DNA of 64,000 bases from Starkeya sp. ORNL1 (GCF_012971745.1 NZ_CP048834.1:2604001-2668000), one strand, 5' to 3'. Numbered from the stretch's first letter, positions 9,716-21,822 are shown. The notes: a model not told the origin generated them from the letters alone. Program-made: numbers and translations.

Positions 9716-11245
9716 ATGTTCAAACCAGATACCGTGGATTTCTTCGACCGTGAGGACAACCTCCATGACAAGGAGGCGGCGACCGACGCCCGCGCGCCCG
9801 GCGAAAGCAATGCGCGGGATGCCTGGGAGCGTGTGCGCCGCAGGCTGCGGGCCGAGATCGGCGAAGAGGTCTATTCGAGCTGGTTCCCGCGTATCGAGCT
9901 CGACGGTGTGAGTGCGGGCCTGGTGCGCCTGTCGGTGCCGACGCGCTTCCTGAAGGCATGGATTCAGCAGCATTATCTCGATCGGCTCGGCGAATTGTGG
10001 CGCGAGGAGCTGTCCGCCGCGCGCGTCGAACTGGTGGTGCGCAGCGCGGTGATGCGCGCCCCTGGTGCGCTGGCGCCCCGCGCCGCCGCGCCTCGTCCCA
10101 ACGATGCGCGCGGCCAGGATGCGGCCCGCCAGGGCTCCGTTCGCGGCCTTGATAGCCGCGAGTCCACTCAGCCGGACGAGGCGCGCAGCGCGTCCATCCA
10201 TGCGGGTGGCTCGCCGCTCGATCCGCGCCTCACCTTCGAGACCTATCGCCTCGGCTCGTCGAACCGCCTCGCCCATGCCGCCGCGCTGAAGGTGGCAGAG
10301 GCGCCGGAAGGCGCGGGCGCGGTGTTCAACCCGCTCTATCTCCATGCCGCGGTCGGGCTCGGCAAGACGCACCTGTTGCAGGCCATTGCCTCGTTCGGTG
10401 CGGCGCGTGGGCGCCGGGTGGTGTACCTCACCGCCGAGCGCTTCATGTACGGCTTCGTCAATGCGCTGAAGAACCAGTCCTCGCTGGCCTTCAAGGAGCA
10501 GCTGCGCGGCATCGACACGCTGATCATCGACGACCTGCAATTCCTCCAGGGCAAGAGCGTGCAGCAGGAATTCTGCCACACCCTCAACGCCTTGATGGAC
10601 GCCGGCCGGCAGGTGGTGATCGCCGCCGACCGTCCTCCGGCGGAACTCGACGCGCTGGAGGAGCGGGTGCGCTCGCGCCTGGCCGCCGGGCTGGTGGTGG
10701 AGATCGCCCCGCTCGACGAGGAACTGCGCCTCGCCATCCTCACCGCGCGCGTCACCGCGCTCGGCCAGCAGCATCCGGGCTTCACCGTGCCGGCGGACGT
10801 CATCTCCTTCATCGCCCGTCATTGCGGGCAGAACGGGCGTGATCTCGACGGCGCGCTGAACCGGCTGCTGGCGCACAACCAGCTCACCTCGCGCGCCATC
10901 ACTCTGGAGATGGCGGAGACCGCGGTGCGCGACCTGGTGCGCTCGAGCGAACCGAAGCGGGTGCGGGTCGACGACATCCTTCGCATCGTCGCCAAGCACT
11001 ACAACGTGACCCGCGCCGATATCCTCTCGCAGCGCCGCACCGCGAATGTGGTGAAGCCGCGCCAGGTGGCGATGTATCTCGCCAAGACCCTGACGCTGCG
11101 TTCGCTGCCCGAGATCGGCCGACGCTTCGGCGGCCGGGACCACACCACCGTGCTGCACGCGGTGCGCAAGATCGAAGGCCTGGTCGGCAGCGACCGCTCG
11201 CTGGCCGACGAGGTCGAGGCGCTGAAGCGTCTGGTCAACGAGTAG
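9716..11245 (+). CDS. dnaA: chromosomal replication initiator DnaA
   Basis: A 509-aa AAA+ initiator that unwinds oriC. Domain I (about 35-110, [22 protein letters not shown]) mediates helicase and self contacts. A variable Ala/Arg/Asp-rich linker (about 115-165) follows. The AAA+ domain has Walker A around Lys217 (GLGKTHLL) and Walker B Asp272/Asp273 (IIDDLQF). The C-terminal DNA-binding domain carries the signature [16 protein letters not shown] (about 472-487). The position upstream of dnaN and recF is classical. The 1.1-kb upstream interval with clustered GANTC sites suggests cell-cycle control by CcrM methylation. Confidence 0.98.
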   Translation: MFKPDTVDFFDREDNLHDKEAATDARAPGESNARDAWERVRRRLRAEIGEEVYSSWFPRIELDGVSAGLVRLSVPTRFLKAWIQQHYLDRLGELWREELSAARVELVVRSAVMRAPGALAPRAAAPRPNDARGQDAARQGSVRGLDSRESTQPDEARSASIHAGGSPLDPRLTFETYRLGSSNRLAHAAALKVAEAPEGAGAVFNPLYLHAAVGLGKTHLLQAIASFGAARGRRVVYLTAERFMYGFVNALKNQSSLAFKEQLRGIDTLIIDDLQFLQGKSVQQEFCHTLNALMDAGRQVVIAADRPPAELDALEERVRSRLAAGLVVEIAPLDEELRLAILTARVTALGQQHPGFTVPADVISFIARHCGQNGRDLDGALNRLLAHNQLTSRAITLEMAETAVRDLVRSSEPKRVRVDDILRIVAKHYNVTRADILSQRRTANVVKPRQVAMYLAKTLTLRSLPEIGRRFGGRDHTTVLHAVRKIEGLVGSDRSLADEVEALKRLVNE

Positions 11246-11278
11246 CATCCCGGCGCGCAAGCGCCCGGCCGACGAGTA

Positions 11279-11340
11279 GGGAAACCCGGCAGACCGGGCG
11301 TTTCCCCGCAATCCCCGTGCTTTTCCCCATTAAAGCACGG
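11279..11340. promoter_or_regulatory. two consecutive stem-loops between dnaA and dnaN
   Basis: The first hairpin (11279-11306) combines GGGAAAC/GTTTCCC with an inner CCGG/CCGG stem. The second (11315-11340) is a perfect 9-bp stem CCGTGCTTT / AAAGCACGG with an 8-base loop. Neither is followed by a good T-run, so they may be terminators, attenuators or processing sites separating dnaA and dnaN expression. Confidence 0.55.
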
Positions 11341-11516
11341 GCGCCTGTCAGCGGTACCCTTGCGTCCAGGCGGCACTGGCGGCAATGTCGTCGGCCCGGC
11401 GGCGCGCCCGCGCCGCCCGCCGGGGCGCGATGGGGATGCGCCGGCCGCCGAGGCTGCGCCCGCTCCTGACCGCGCCCCGCGCGTCCTCCTGTTTCCAGTG
11501 TACGGGTGTCGCGGCC

Positions 11517-12632
11517 ATGAAGGTCACTGTCGAGCGGGCCGAGTTGCTCAAGTCTCTCGCCCACGTCCACCGTGTCGTCGAGCGGCGCAACACCATTCCG
11601 ATCCTGGCGAACGTGCTGATGCGCACCGATGCGCGCGGCCTCGCCCTGAAGGCGACCGATCTCGACATCGAGATCATCGAGACCATTCCCGCCGAGGTCG
11701 GCCAGGAAGGCGCCACCACGGTGCCGGCGCACACCATCTACGACATCGTGCGCAAGCTGCCCGAAGGCTCGCAGGTGCAGATCGAGACCTCTGGCGACCG
11801 CGGCACGCTCACCGTGCGCGCCGGCCGCTCGCGGTTCGCTTTGCAGACGCTGCCCGAGAATGACTTCCCGGACATCGCCGCCGGCGAGATGAGCCATCGC
11901 TTTACCGTGCAGGCGGGCGATCTCAAGCGTCTCGTCGACAAGACGCAGTTCGCCATCTCGACCGAAGAGACCCGCTATTATCTCAACGGCATCTATCTGC
12001 ATGTCGCCGAGGCCGCCGGCCCGGTGCTGCGAGCCGTGGCGACCGACGGGCACCGCCTCGCCCAGGCCGAGATCGCGGCCCCGGCGGGCTCTGCCGGCAT
12101 GGCCGGCGTGATCGTGCCGCGCAAGGCGGTGGCCGAGATCCAGCGCCTGCTCGACGACGCCGAGGCCGAGATCACAGTGGAGCTCTCCACCGCCAAGATC
12201 CGCGTACTGCTCGACCGCGTGGTGCTGACCTCGAAACTGATCGACGGCACCTTCCCGGACTATGGCCGCGTCATCCCGGTCGGCAATGACAAGACGCTGG
12301 TGGTGGACAAGGCCGGCTTCGCCTCGGCGGTCGACCGCGTCTCCACCGTCGCCAGCGAGCGCGGCCGCGCGGTGAAGCTCTCCATCGCCGACGGCAAGCT
12401 GACCTTGTCCGTCACCAATCCGGACTCCGGCAGCGCGACCGAGGAGATCGAGGTCGAGTACGGCTCGGAGCCGCTCGATATCGGCTTCAACAGCCGGTAT
12501 CTGCTCGACATCACCGCGCAGATCGAGGGCGAGACCGCTGAGCTGAAGCTGGCGGACGCCGGCTCGCCGACCCTGGTCCAGGACCCCGAGCGCCGCGGCG
12601 CGCTCTATGTCCTGATGCCGATGCGCGTGTGA
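11517..12632 (+). CDS. dnaN: DNA polymerase III beta subunit (sliding clamp)
   Basis: A 371-aa ring-forming processivity clamp with the usual MKVTVERAELLKSLAHVHRVVERRNTIPIL N-terminal strand-helix-strand split across conserved positions, three repeated clamp folds and the C-terminal YVLMPMRV that ends most clamps. The ATG at 11517 is set by homology; the frame is open back to 11385, but that part is not conserved-looking. The stop codon overlaps the recF GTG start, so the two are translationally coupled. Confidence 0.97.
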   Translation: MKVTVERAELLKSLAHVHRVVERRNTIPILANVLMRTDARGLALKATDLDIEIIETIPAEVGQEGATTVPAHTIYDIVRKLPEGSQVQIETSGDRGTLTVRAGRSRFALQTLPENDFPDIAAGEMSHRFTVQAGDLKRLVDKTQFAISTEETRYYLNGIYLHVAEAAGPVLRAVATDGHRLAQAEIAAPAGSAGMAGVIVPRKAVAEIQRLLDDAEAEITVELSTAKIRVLLDRVVLTSKLIDGTFPDYGRVIPVGNDKTLVVDKAGFASAVDRVSTVASERGRAVKLSIADGKLTLSVTNPDSGSATEEIEVEYGSEPLDIGFNSRYLLDITAQIEGETAELKLADAGSPTLVQDPERRGALYVLMPMRV

Positions 12633-13789
12633 GCACGGCCTCCGCCCGCATCACCCGCTTGCGCCTCACCAATTTCCGCAGCTATCGCGCGGCGGACATC
12701 ACCGCCGGTGACGGCCCGGTGGTGCTGGTGGGGCCGAACGGCGCGGGCAAGACCAATCTGCTGGAAGCCATCTCCTTCCTCTCGCCGGGCCGCGGGCTGC
12801 GCCGCGCCCAGCTTGGCGAGGTGGCCGCGCGCGATAGCGAGGGCGTTCCGACCGAAAGCTGGGCGGTGTCCGCCACGGTCGAGGGCGCCTATGGCGAGGT
12901 GACGCTCGGCACCGGGGTCGAGGCGGACGCCAACGCCGAGAGCGGACGCTCGCGCCGCACCCGCATCGACCGCGAGCCGGTGTCCTCCGCCAGCGCCTTT
13001 GCCGATCATATCCGCGTCGTCTGGCTGACGCCGGAGATGGACGGGCTGTTCCTCGGCCCGCCCGGCGACCGGCGCCGCTTCCTCGACCGGCTGGTGCTGG
13101 CGGTCGATGCCGAGCACGGCGCGCGGGTCAACGCGCTGGAGCGGGCGCTGCGCTCGCGCAACCGCCTGCTGGAGGAGCCCTCCCCCGACGCGCGCTATCT
13201 CGACGCGGTGGAGCAGGAACTGGCCGCGCTCGCCGTCGCGGTCGCGGCGGCGCGGGCGGAGACGGTGCGGCGCCTCGCCGCCGGCATCGCGGCGGGCCGC
13301 GACGACGCCTCGCCATTTCCCTGGGCGACAATCGCGCTCGACGGCGCGGTCGAGCGGGCGCTGGCCCAGCGCCCGGCGACCCTGGTCGAGGACGAGTACC
13401 GCGCCACGCTGCGCACCGGGCGTGGGCGCGACCGGGCGGCAGGGCGCACGCTGGAAGGCCCGCATCTGACCGACCTCATTGTCGGCCACGGTCCCAAGGC
13501 GATCCCGGCGGCGCAGGGCTCGACCGGCGAGCAGAAGGCGCTGCTGATCGGCCTCGCGCTCGCCCATGCCCGCCTCGTCGGCGAGATGGCCGGCATCGCG
13601 CCGGTGATCCTGCTCGACGACGTCGTCGCCTATCTCGACCCGGCGCGGCGCGCGGCGCTGTTCGAGGCGCTCGACGCGCTCGGCGCGCAGGTCTGGATGA
13701 CCGGCGCCGACCCCGCCGCCTTCGCCGCGCTGCAGGGCCGGGCGGAACGGTTCACGGTGCGGCCGGGGAAGGTAGAGCGGGAGGGGTGA
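12629..13789 (+). CDS. recF: DNA replication and repair protein RecF
   Basis: A 386-aa SMC-like ABC ATPase that helps load RecA at gaps and stalled forks. Walker A GPNGAGKTN is at 35-43 (Lys41). The ABC signature region precedes GEQKALLIGLALAHARL, and Walker B is VILLDDVVAYLD near the C-terminus. It starts with GTG at 12629 in a four-base GTGA overlap with the dnaN stop. The palindromic repeat at 13803-13920 follows directly. Confidence 0.96.
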   Translation: MSTASARITRLRLTNFRSYRAADITAGDGPVVLVGPNGAGKTNLLEAISFLSPGRGLRRAQLGEVAARDSEGVPTESWAVSATVEGAYGEVTLGTGVEADANAESGRSRRTRIDREPVSSASAFADHIRVVWLTPEMDGLFLGPPGDRRRFLDRLVLAVDAEHGARVNALERALRSRNRLLEEPSPDARYLDAVEQELAALAVAVAAARAETVRRLAAGIAAGRDDASPFPWATIALDGAVERALAQRPATLVEDEYRATLRTGRGRDRAAGRTLEGPHLTDLIVGHGPKAIPAAQGSTGEQKALLIGLALAHARLVGEMAGIAPVILLDDVVAYLDPARRAALFEALDALGAQVWMTGADPAAFAALQGRAERFTVRPGKVEREG

Positions 13790-13802
13790 GTGAGTGTCGT
13801 TC

Positions 13803-13920
13803 GGCTTCAGCATCCTTCGAGGCTCGCTGCGCGAGCACCTCAGGATGACGTCGCGCTAAATAGAACCACGTCATCCTGAGGTGCTCGGGCAAAGCCCGGG
13901 CCTCGAAGGATGCTCAAGCC
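13803..13920. repeat. large palindromic intergenic repeat after recF
   Basis: Left arm 13803-13850 and right arm 13869-13920 are near-perfect inverted copies (for example CATCCTTCGAGG against CCTCGAAGGATG, and CACCTCAGGATGACG against CGTCATCCTGAGGTG), giving a very long stem. This resembles the dispersed palindromic units common in Hyphomicrobiales genomes. It lies between recF and the GNAT gene and could act as a terminator for recF. Confidence 0.85.
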
Positions 13921-13933
13921 GAGCGAGCTTGCC

Positions 13934-14356
13934 ATGACCGAGCAGCCCACCATCCTCTACGCCGTTGAACCCACCCTCCCCGTCGCCGAGTTCCGCCAGG
14001 TGCTGGTGGACTCCGGCCTCGGCGGCATCCGACCGGTCGACGACCTGCCGCGCCTGGACGTGATGCTCGCGAACGCCAATCTGCTCGTGACCGCCCGCCT
14101 CGCCGGTACCGGCGCGCTGGTCGGCGTCGCTCGCGGCATGACCGATTTTTCCTGGATCTGCTATATCTCCGAAATTGGCGTATCCCGCGACGCGCAGGGG
14201 CTCGGCATCGGCAAAGGCCTGCTGGACGAGGTTTGCCGCCGATTGGGCCCGCAAGTCGCCCTGGTACTCGCCTCGGTGCCCGAAGCCGTCGGCTTCTATG
14301 AGCGGTTCGGCATGGAACGGGTCGCGGACGCCTTCTGGCATCGGCGCAAAGCCTAG
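13934..14356 (+). CDS. GNAT-family N-acetyltransferase
   Basis: A 140-aa single-domain acetyltransferase. The acetyl-CoA pyrophosphate-binding loop QGLGIGKGLL follows the strand ISEIGVSRDA, and the C-terminal SVPEAVGFYERFGMERV is the usual beta6-alpha4 segment. The acceptor is unknown. The ATG at 13934 was chosen; an in-frame ATG at 13910 lies inside the palindromic repeat and would add eight residues. Confidence 0.85.
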   Translation: MTEQPTILYAVEPTLPVAEFRQVLVDSGLGGIRPVDDLPRLDVMLANANLLVTARLAGTGALVGVARGMTDFSWICYISEIGVSRDAQGLGIGKGLLDEVCRRLGPQVALVLASVPEAVGFYERFGMERVADAFWHRRKA

Positions 14357-14364
14357 GTTTCCGG

Positions 14365-14393
14365 TTGACATTTCTCACGCATGCGCGTACGCA
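14365..14393 (+). promoter_or_regulatory. candidate promoter giving a leaderless LysE transcript
   Basis: TTGACA (14365-14370) is followed after 17 bases by TACGCA (14388-14393). Transcription would begin about 14400, at or next to the ATG at 14401. No Shine-Dalgarno precedes that ATG. The -10 is weak. Confidence 0.35.
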
Positions 14394-14400
14394 CGCGCGC

Positions 14401-15015
14401 ATGGAATTCGCCGACCTCATCGTCTTCGCCGGGATTTTCGTCCTCGCAGTGGCATCCCCCGGCCCGGCGGTGGTGGCGCTGCTGGCGCGCACGCTCGCCC
14501 GCGGCCGCAAGGGCTCGGGTCCGCTGATCGCCGGCCTCATCCTTGGTGACCTGGTGTGGCTCAGCGCCGCCGCGCTCGGCATGGCGGCGGTCGCGGCGGC
14601 GCTGGGCTCGCTGTTCTTCCTGGTGCGGCTCGCCGGTGCGGCCTATCTGCTCTATCTCGCCTGGAAGCTGTGGACCGCGCCGACCGCGCTCGGCCACGCC
14701 GCGGAGTTGCCGGAAAGCGGCTCGGCCTTCGGCCTGTTCGGCTCCGGGCTCGCCATCTCCATGGGCAACCCCAAGACCATGGCGTTCTATCTGGCGCTGC
14801 TGCCCACCATCATCGACCTGCCACGCCTCACGGCGGCCGGCTTCGCCGAGCTTTCCGTGATCATCGTGGTGGTGATGGCGCTGGTGCTCGGCGCCTATGT
14901 CGGGCTCGCCCACCGCGCCCGCGACCTCGTCGCCTCGCACCGCGCGGTGCGCTGGATCAACCGCGTCTGCGGCGGCGCCATGGCCGGGGCGGCGGTTGCC
15001 GTCGCCACGAAATAA
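14401..15015 (+). CDS. LysE/RhtB-family amino-acid exporter
   Basis: A 204-aa membrane protein with the LysE pattern of about six helices, an N-terminal FVLAVASPGPAVVALLARTLARGRKG signature spread over residues 11-36, and a GNPKTMAFY motif mid-protein. The family exports basic amino acids, homoserine lactones or threonine; substrate not assignable. The ATG at 14401 lacks a ribosome-binding site. A TTG at 14365 would add 12 odd residues, so a leaderless start at 14401 is favoured. The start codon lies in a 28-base alternating purine-pyrimidine tract. Confidence 0.87.
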   Translation: MEFADLIVFAGIFVLAVASPGPAVVALLARTLARGRKGSGPLIAGLILGDLVWLSAAALGMAAVAAALGSLFFLVRLAGAAYLLYLAWKLWTAPTALGHAAELPESGSAFGLFGSGLAISMGNPKTMAFYLALLPTIIDLPRLTAAGFAELSVIIVVVMALVLGAYVGLAHRARDLVASHRAVRWINRVCGGAMAGAAVAVATK

Positions 15016-15038
15016 ACGCGCATCTGCGCTACAAATAA

Positions 15039-17498
<2,460 letters not shown>

Positions 17499-17943
17499 CG
17501 GATCCGCTACTATCGGCACGTCATCTGACTCACAATCCCACGTCATGGCCGGCCTTGTGCCGGCCATCTCGGCCTATGACGCACTGCCCGGAATCGAGAT
17601 CCCCGGCACAAGGCCGGGGATGACGGTCGATTGGGGAATTATCGGGCAGCCTCTCAGGTTGTCATCCCGGCCGCAGCGCAGCGCAGAGCCGGGATCGCGT
17701 GACGTCCCGCGCAGCACCTTCGCGCGATCCCGGATCGGCCTGCGGCCGTCCGGCATGACCAAAGTGGGAACGTCTCAAGCAAAGCTCCCCTCCGAAAGTT
17801 AAGCCGGCTTCCAGCTGCCTGTGGGCAAGTTGGCATTCCCCATGCATCCTTCAACGGTGGAACGGCTGGCCGCTTCAGGCGGCACGCCCATTCGGCAGGC
17901 GCCGGATGGACTTGGGCCGGCGCCTGCAAACCAGGGGATGGGC
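17499..17943. repeat. array of palindromic repeat units between gyrB and the permease gene
   Basis: The 445-base spacer has no gene. Between 17537 and 17762 it holds several hairpin units: ATGGCCGGC/GCCGGCCAT with loop CTTGT (17545-17567), ATCCCCGGC/GCCGGGGAT with loop ACAAG (17599-17621), a unit at about 17659-17702, and one at about 17718-17762. The last is nearly identical to the unit at 26300-26345. The remaining 180 bases hold the 5' region of the permease gene. Confidence 0.8.
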
Positions 17944-19521
17944 ATGAGCACGACGACGACCACGCCAGCCATCGACACCGACTACAGCGAAGACGCCAAG
18001 CACGCCGACATCAAAGTCCTGCACGAGATGGGCTATGCGCAGGAGTTGGAGCGCCGGATGAGCCGGTTCTCCAACTTCGCCATCAGCTTCTCCATCATCT
18101 GCATCCTCTCAGGCGGCATCAACTCGCTGGCGCAGGCGACTTCAGGCGCCGGCGGCGCCGCCATCGGGCTCGGCTGGCCGCTGGGCGTGCTGATATCGGG
18201 GGTGTTCGCGCTCGCCATGGCGCAGATCGGCTCGGCCTATCCGACCGCCGGCGGGCTCTATCACTGGAGCTCGATCCTCGGCACCCGCTTCACCGGCTGG
18301 GTGACGGCGTGGTTCAACCTGCTCGGCCTCGTCACCGTGCTCGGCGCCATCAATGTCGGCACCTATTATTTCTTCTTCGGTGCCTTTGGCGGCATGCTCG
18401 GCATGGAAGACACCATCACCACCCGCATCAGCTTCCTCGCGGTGCTCACCGGCGTGCAGGCGCTGATCAATCATTTCGGCATCGGCCTCACCGCCAAGCT
18501 GACGGATTTTTCCGGCTATCTCATCTTCGCCACCGCCCTGGTCCTGACGGCGGCCTGCCTCGCCTTCGCGCCAAGCTACGAGATCGGGCGGCTCTTCACC
18601 TTCACCAACTACTCGGGCGAGGCGGGCGCCAATGTGTGGCCGCAGGTCTCCACCGGCTGGGCCTTCCTGCTCGGCCTGCTGCTGCCGATCTACACCATCA
18701 CCGGCTATGACGCCTCGGCCCACACCTCCGAAGAGACCCGCGACGCGGCGCGCTCGGTGCCGCAGGGCATGGTGATGTCGGTCGTGTGGTCGGGCGTGTT
18801 CGGCTATGTGATGCTGTGCGCCTTCGTGCTGATGATCCCGAACATGGACGACGCGGCGAAGCAGGGCTGGAACGTGTTCTTCTGGGCGATGGACGCGCGG
18901 ATGCCCGGCGTGCTCAAGGAGATCCTGTATTTCGCGATCTTCATCTCGCAATTCCTGTGCGGCCTCGCCACCGTCACCTCGGTGTCGCGCATGATGTTCG
19001 CCTTCGCCCGCGACGGCGGCCTGCCGGCCTCCAGCCTGCTCGCCAAGGTCAGCCCGAGCTACCGCACGCCGGTGGCGGCGATCTGGACCGGCTCGATCCT
19101 CGCCGTGCTGTTCGTCTGGGGCACCTCGCTGGTCTCGATCGGCGGAACCTCGGCCTATTCGATCGTGGTGTCCTGCACCGTGATCTTCCTGTTCTTCTCC
19201 TTCGCCATCCCGATCGTGCTCGGCCTCTTCGCCTTCGGCACGGCGAAATGGCCGAAGATGGGGCCATGGAACATGGGCGCACCGCTGTTCAAGCTGGTGG
19301 CGGTGCTTTCCGCCGTCGCAATGGCGCTGATCTTCGTGCTCGGCATCCAGCCGCCGAACGACTGGGCGCTCTACATCACCGTCGGCTTCCTGGTGCTGGC
19401 CGGCGTGGTGTGGTTCGTCTTCGAGCAGCGCCGCTTCCAGGGCCCGCCGATCGGCGAGGAGATCGCAAAGCGCCAGGCGGCGATCCGCGCCGCCGAACAG
19501 GCGGTGGGCGAGGTTGGCTGA
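17944..19521 (+). CDS. APC-superfamily amino-acid permease
   Basis: A 525-aa, 12-helix membrane transporter. The N-terminal GYAQELERRMSRFSNFAISFSI segment and the Gly-rich first helix (ISFSIICILSGGIN) are typical of the GabP/Uga4-like amino acid/choline branch of the APC family. The consensus loop SVSRMMFAFARDGGLPASS lies after helix 8. The likely substrates are amino acids, GABA or polyamines by import, but this is inference. The start at 17944 has GGGGATGG just upstream; upstream in-frame starts to 17821 add a non-conserved tail. Confidence 0.85.
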   Translation: MSTTTTTPAIDTDYSEDAKHADIKVLHEMGYAQELERRMSRFSNFAISFSIICILSGGINSLAQATSGAGGAAIGLGWPLGVLISGVFALAMAQIGSAYPTAGGLYHWSSILGTRFTGWVTAWFNLLGLVTVLGAINVGTYYFFFGAFGGMLGMEDTITTRISFLAVLTGVQALINHFGIGLTAKLTDFSGYLIFATALVLTAACLAFAPSYEIGRLFTFTNYSGEAGANVWPQVSTGWAFLLGLLLPIYTITGYDASAHTSEETRDAARSVPQGMVMSVVWSGVFGYVMLCAFVLMIPNMDDAAKQGWNVFFWAMDARMPGVLKEILYFAIFISQFLCGLATVTSVSRMMFAFARDGGLPASSLLAKVSPSYRTPVAAIWTGSILAVLFVWGTSLVSIGGTSAYSIVVSCTVIFLFFSFAIPIVLGLFAFGTAKWPKMGPWNMGAPLFKLVAVLSAVAMALIFVLGIQPPNDWALYITVGFLVLAGVVWFVFEQRRFQGPPIGEEIAKRQAAIRAAEQAVGEVG

Positions 19522-19556
19522 CGCCAGCCTTACCTCACTTCCCGGGGAGACTCAGC

Positions 19557-19581
19557 AAGGGCGCCGTTCCGCGGCGCCCTT
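19557..19581 (+). terminator. hairpin after the permease gene
   Basis: Perfect 10-bp stem AAGGGCGCCG / CGGCGCCCTT with loop TTCCG, 35 bases after the stop. Only a weak T-rich tail (CAGGTGATTTC) follows. Confidence 0.6.
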
Positions 19582-19626
19582 CAGGTGATTTCGCACCGGC
19601 GCGAAAGGCTCTATCGTGCCGGAATC

Positions 19627-21318
19627 ATGAATGCTCCTTCTGTCCTCCCCGCCCGCAGCGGCGCCCGCCTTCTCGTCGATGCGCTCCTCGCCCAGGGCGT
19701 CACCCGCGCCTTCGGCGTGCCCGGCGAGAGCTATCTCGACGTGCTTGACGCCATGTCGGACAGCGCCATCGAGTTCGTGATCTGCCGCCAGGAAGGTGGC
19801 GCGGCGATGATGGCGGAGGCCAGCGCCAAGCTCACCGGACGGCCCGGCGTGTGCTTCGTCACGCGCGGGCCCGGCGCCACCAATGCCAGCGCCGGCGTGC
19901 ACATCGCGCAGCAGGATTCCACGCCGATGCTGCTGTTCGTCGGCCAGATCGGCCGCTCGATGCGCGGGCGCGAGGCGTTCCAGGAGGTCGACTACCGCGC
20001 CGTATTCGGCACGCTGGCGAAATGGGCGGTGGAGATCGACGAGGCGGCGCGCATCCCGGAGATCATTGCCCGCGCCTTCCGCGTGGCGACGCAGGGCCGG
20101 CCCGGCCCGGTGGTGATCGCGCTGCCCGAGGACATGCTGAGTGAGCTGGCCCATGTGCCGGACGCGCCGGTGTTCGAGCCGGCGGAGACCTGGCCGGGCC
20201 TCACCGACATGATGCGGCTGCAGAAGCTGCTCTGGGCGGCCGAGCGTCCGCTGATGATCCTCGGCGGTAGCCGCTGGAACGAGAAAGCCGTCGCCTCGGT
20301 GGTGCGCTTTGCCGAGCGCTTCGACCTGCCGGTGTGCGTCAGCTTCCGACGCCAGATGCTGTTTCCCGCCGATCATGATTGCTATGCCGGCGATGTCGGT
20401 CTCTCGCTCAACCCGGCGCTGAAAGCACGGCTGAAGGCGTCCGACCTCGTCATCATCGCCGGCGGCCGGCTCGGCGAGGTGCCCTCGCAGGGCTACGAGT
20501 TGTTCGGCATTCCTGATCCCGGCGTGCCGCTGGTGCATATCCACGCCGATCCGGATGAGCTCGGCCGGGTCTTCCAGCCGGCGCTCGCCATCAATGCCTC
20601 ATCGAGTGCCTTCGCCGCGGCGCTGGAAGGCGTGCAGCCGCCGAACGCGATCGCGTGGCACGAATGGCGGGCCGGGGCGCGCGAAGACTATCTCGGCTGG
20701 ACCGAGCAGCCGCCGGCCAATCCCGGCGCGGTGCAGATGCGCAGCCTGGTGCGATGGCTGCGCGGCCTGCCCAGGGACAGCGTGATCTGCAACGGCGCCG
20801 GCAATTTCGCCATTTGGGTGCACCGCTTCCACCGTTTCCGCGCCTATGGCTCCCAGCTGGCGCCGACCAGCGGCTCGATGGGCTATGGCTTCCCCGCCGC
20901 CATCGCCGCCAAGCTGACGCGGCCGGAGCGCACCGCCATCGCGGTGTGCGGCGACGGTGATTTCCTCATGACCGGGCAGGAGTTCGCCACCGCCGTGCAA
21001 TATGGCGTCGGCGTGGTCGCGGTGGTGGTGGATAACGGCATGTACGGCACCATCCGCATGCATCAGGAGCGCGAGCATCCGACCCGGGTGTTCGGCACCG
21101 AGCTGCGCAACCCGGACTTCGCCGCCTATGCCCGCGCCTTTGGCGGGCTCGGTTTCACGGTCGAGACCGATGCCGAGTTCGTCCCGGCGCTTGACGCCGC
21201 ACTGGCGTCAGGGGTGCCGGCCGTCGTGCATGTGAAGCTCGATCCCGAAGCCATCACCCCGACGACGACGCTGACCGCGCTGCGCGAGAAGGCGCTGGCG
21301 GAGCGTTCGGTGGGCTGA
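19627..21318 (+). CDS. thiamine-diphosphate-dependent enzyme, acetolactate synthase-like
   Basis: A 563-aa enzyme with the three-domain ThDP decarboxylase/synthase fold. The catalytic Glu lies in GVPGESYLDV near residue 35. The C-terminal ThDP/Mg motif is GDGDFLMTGQEF followed by DNGMYGTIR (a GDG-x-N pattern). It resembles acetolactate synthase large subunits, but no ilvN small subunit is adjacent, so it may be a catabolic or orphan relative (glyoxylate carboligase, sulfoacetaldehyde acetyltransferase or benzoylformate decarboxylase type). The ATG at 19627 starts close to the conserved SGARLLVDALLAQGV segment; the ribosome-binding site is weak. Confidence 0.85.
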   Translation: MNAPSVLPARSGARLLVDALLAQGVTRAFGVPGESYLDVLDAMSDSAIEFVICRQEGGAAMMAEASAKLTGRPGVCFVTRGPGATNASAGVHIAQQDSTPMLLFVGQIGRSMRGREAFQEVDYRAVFGTLAKWAVEIDEAARIPEIIARAFRVATQGRPGPVVIALPEDMLSELAHVPDAPVFEPAETWPGLTDMMRLQKLLWAAERPLMILGGSRWNEKAVASVVRFAERFDLPVCVSFRRQMLFPADHDCYAGDVGLSLNPALKARLKASDLVIIAGGRLGEVPSQGYELFGIPDPGVPLVHIHADPDELGRVFQPALAINASSSAFAAALEGVQPPNAIAWHEWRAGAREDYLGWTEQPPANPGAVQMRSLVRWLRGLPRDSVICNGAGNFAIWVHRFHRFRAYGSQLAPTSGSMGYGFPAAIAAKLTRPERTAIAVCGDGDFLMTGQEFATAVQYGVGVVAVVVDNGMYGTIRMHQEREHPTRVFGTELRNPDFAAYARAFGGLGFTVETDAEFVPALDAALASGVPAVVHVKLDPEAITPTTTLTALREKALAERSVG

Positions 21319-21348
21319 TGGACCCGCAACACCACCACAGGTGATCCG

Positions 21349-21822
21349 ATGTTCCGTCCCGTATTGATGGTCGGCCTCGCCCTTGCCGGCTTCTGCGCCG
21401 CCCTCGATGCCGCCGCCGACGACCAGCTGGTCTGGCACACTTACGCCAATGGCAATGAGCTGCATCTCATCATGGGCCTGCCGGAAAGCGACAACCAGAT
21501 CATCGACATCTCCTGCACGCGCGGCAGCGACGCCATCAAGGTCCGCTCGCTGATCGGCTCGGATGGGTTGAAGGCCGGTGACGCGGCGCAGCTCACGCTC
21601 GCCAACAGCGGAGCGAAAGCGGTGTTCGACGGCCGGGCGATACCGAACGACGAAACCGCCGGCATCGATGTCGAGGCGCGCGGCACGCTTGGCGACTTCC
21701 AGAGGATCATCACGACCGGCCGGCCGTTCGTGCTCGAAGTGAAGGGCGCGCAATACGGCCTCGCCCCCGATCGCATCGAGAAGCCGTTGGCAACTCTGGC
21801 GAGTGCCTGCAAGACTGGCTGA
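21349..21822 (+). CDS. uncharacterised exported protein
   Basis: A 157-aa protein with a signal peptide (about 1-23, ending AALDAAAD). The mature part is probably beta-rich and contains two cysteines (DISC and LASAC, the latter near the C-terminus) that could form one disulphide. The pattern recalls small periplasmic IalB-like proteins, but I do not recognise the family. AGGTGA lies six bases before the ATG. It follows the ThDP enzyme by 30 bases and may be cotranscribed, though nothing links their functions. Confidence 0.7.
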   Translation: MFRPVLMVGLALAGFCAALDAAADDQLVWHTYANGNELHLIMGLPESDNQIIDISCTRGSDAIKVRSLIGSDGLKAGDAAQLTLANSGAKAVFDGRAIPNDETAGIDVEARGTLGDFQRIITTGRPFVLEVKGAQYGLAPDRIEKPLATLASACKTG

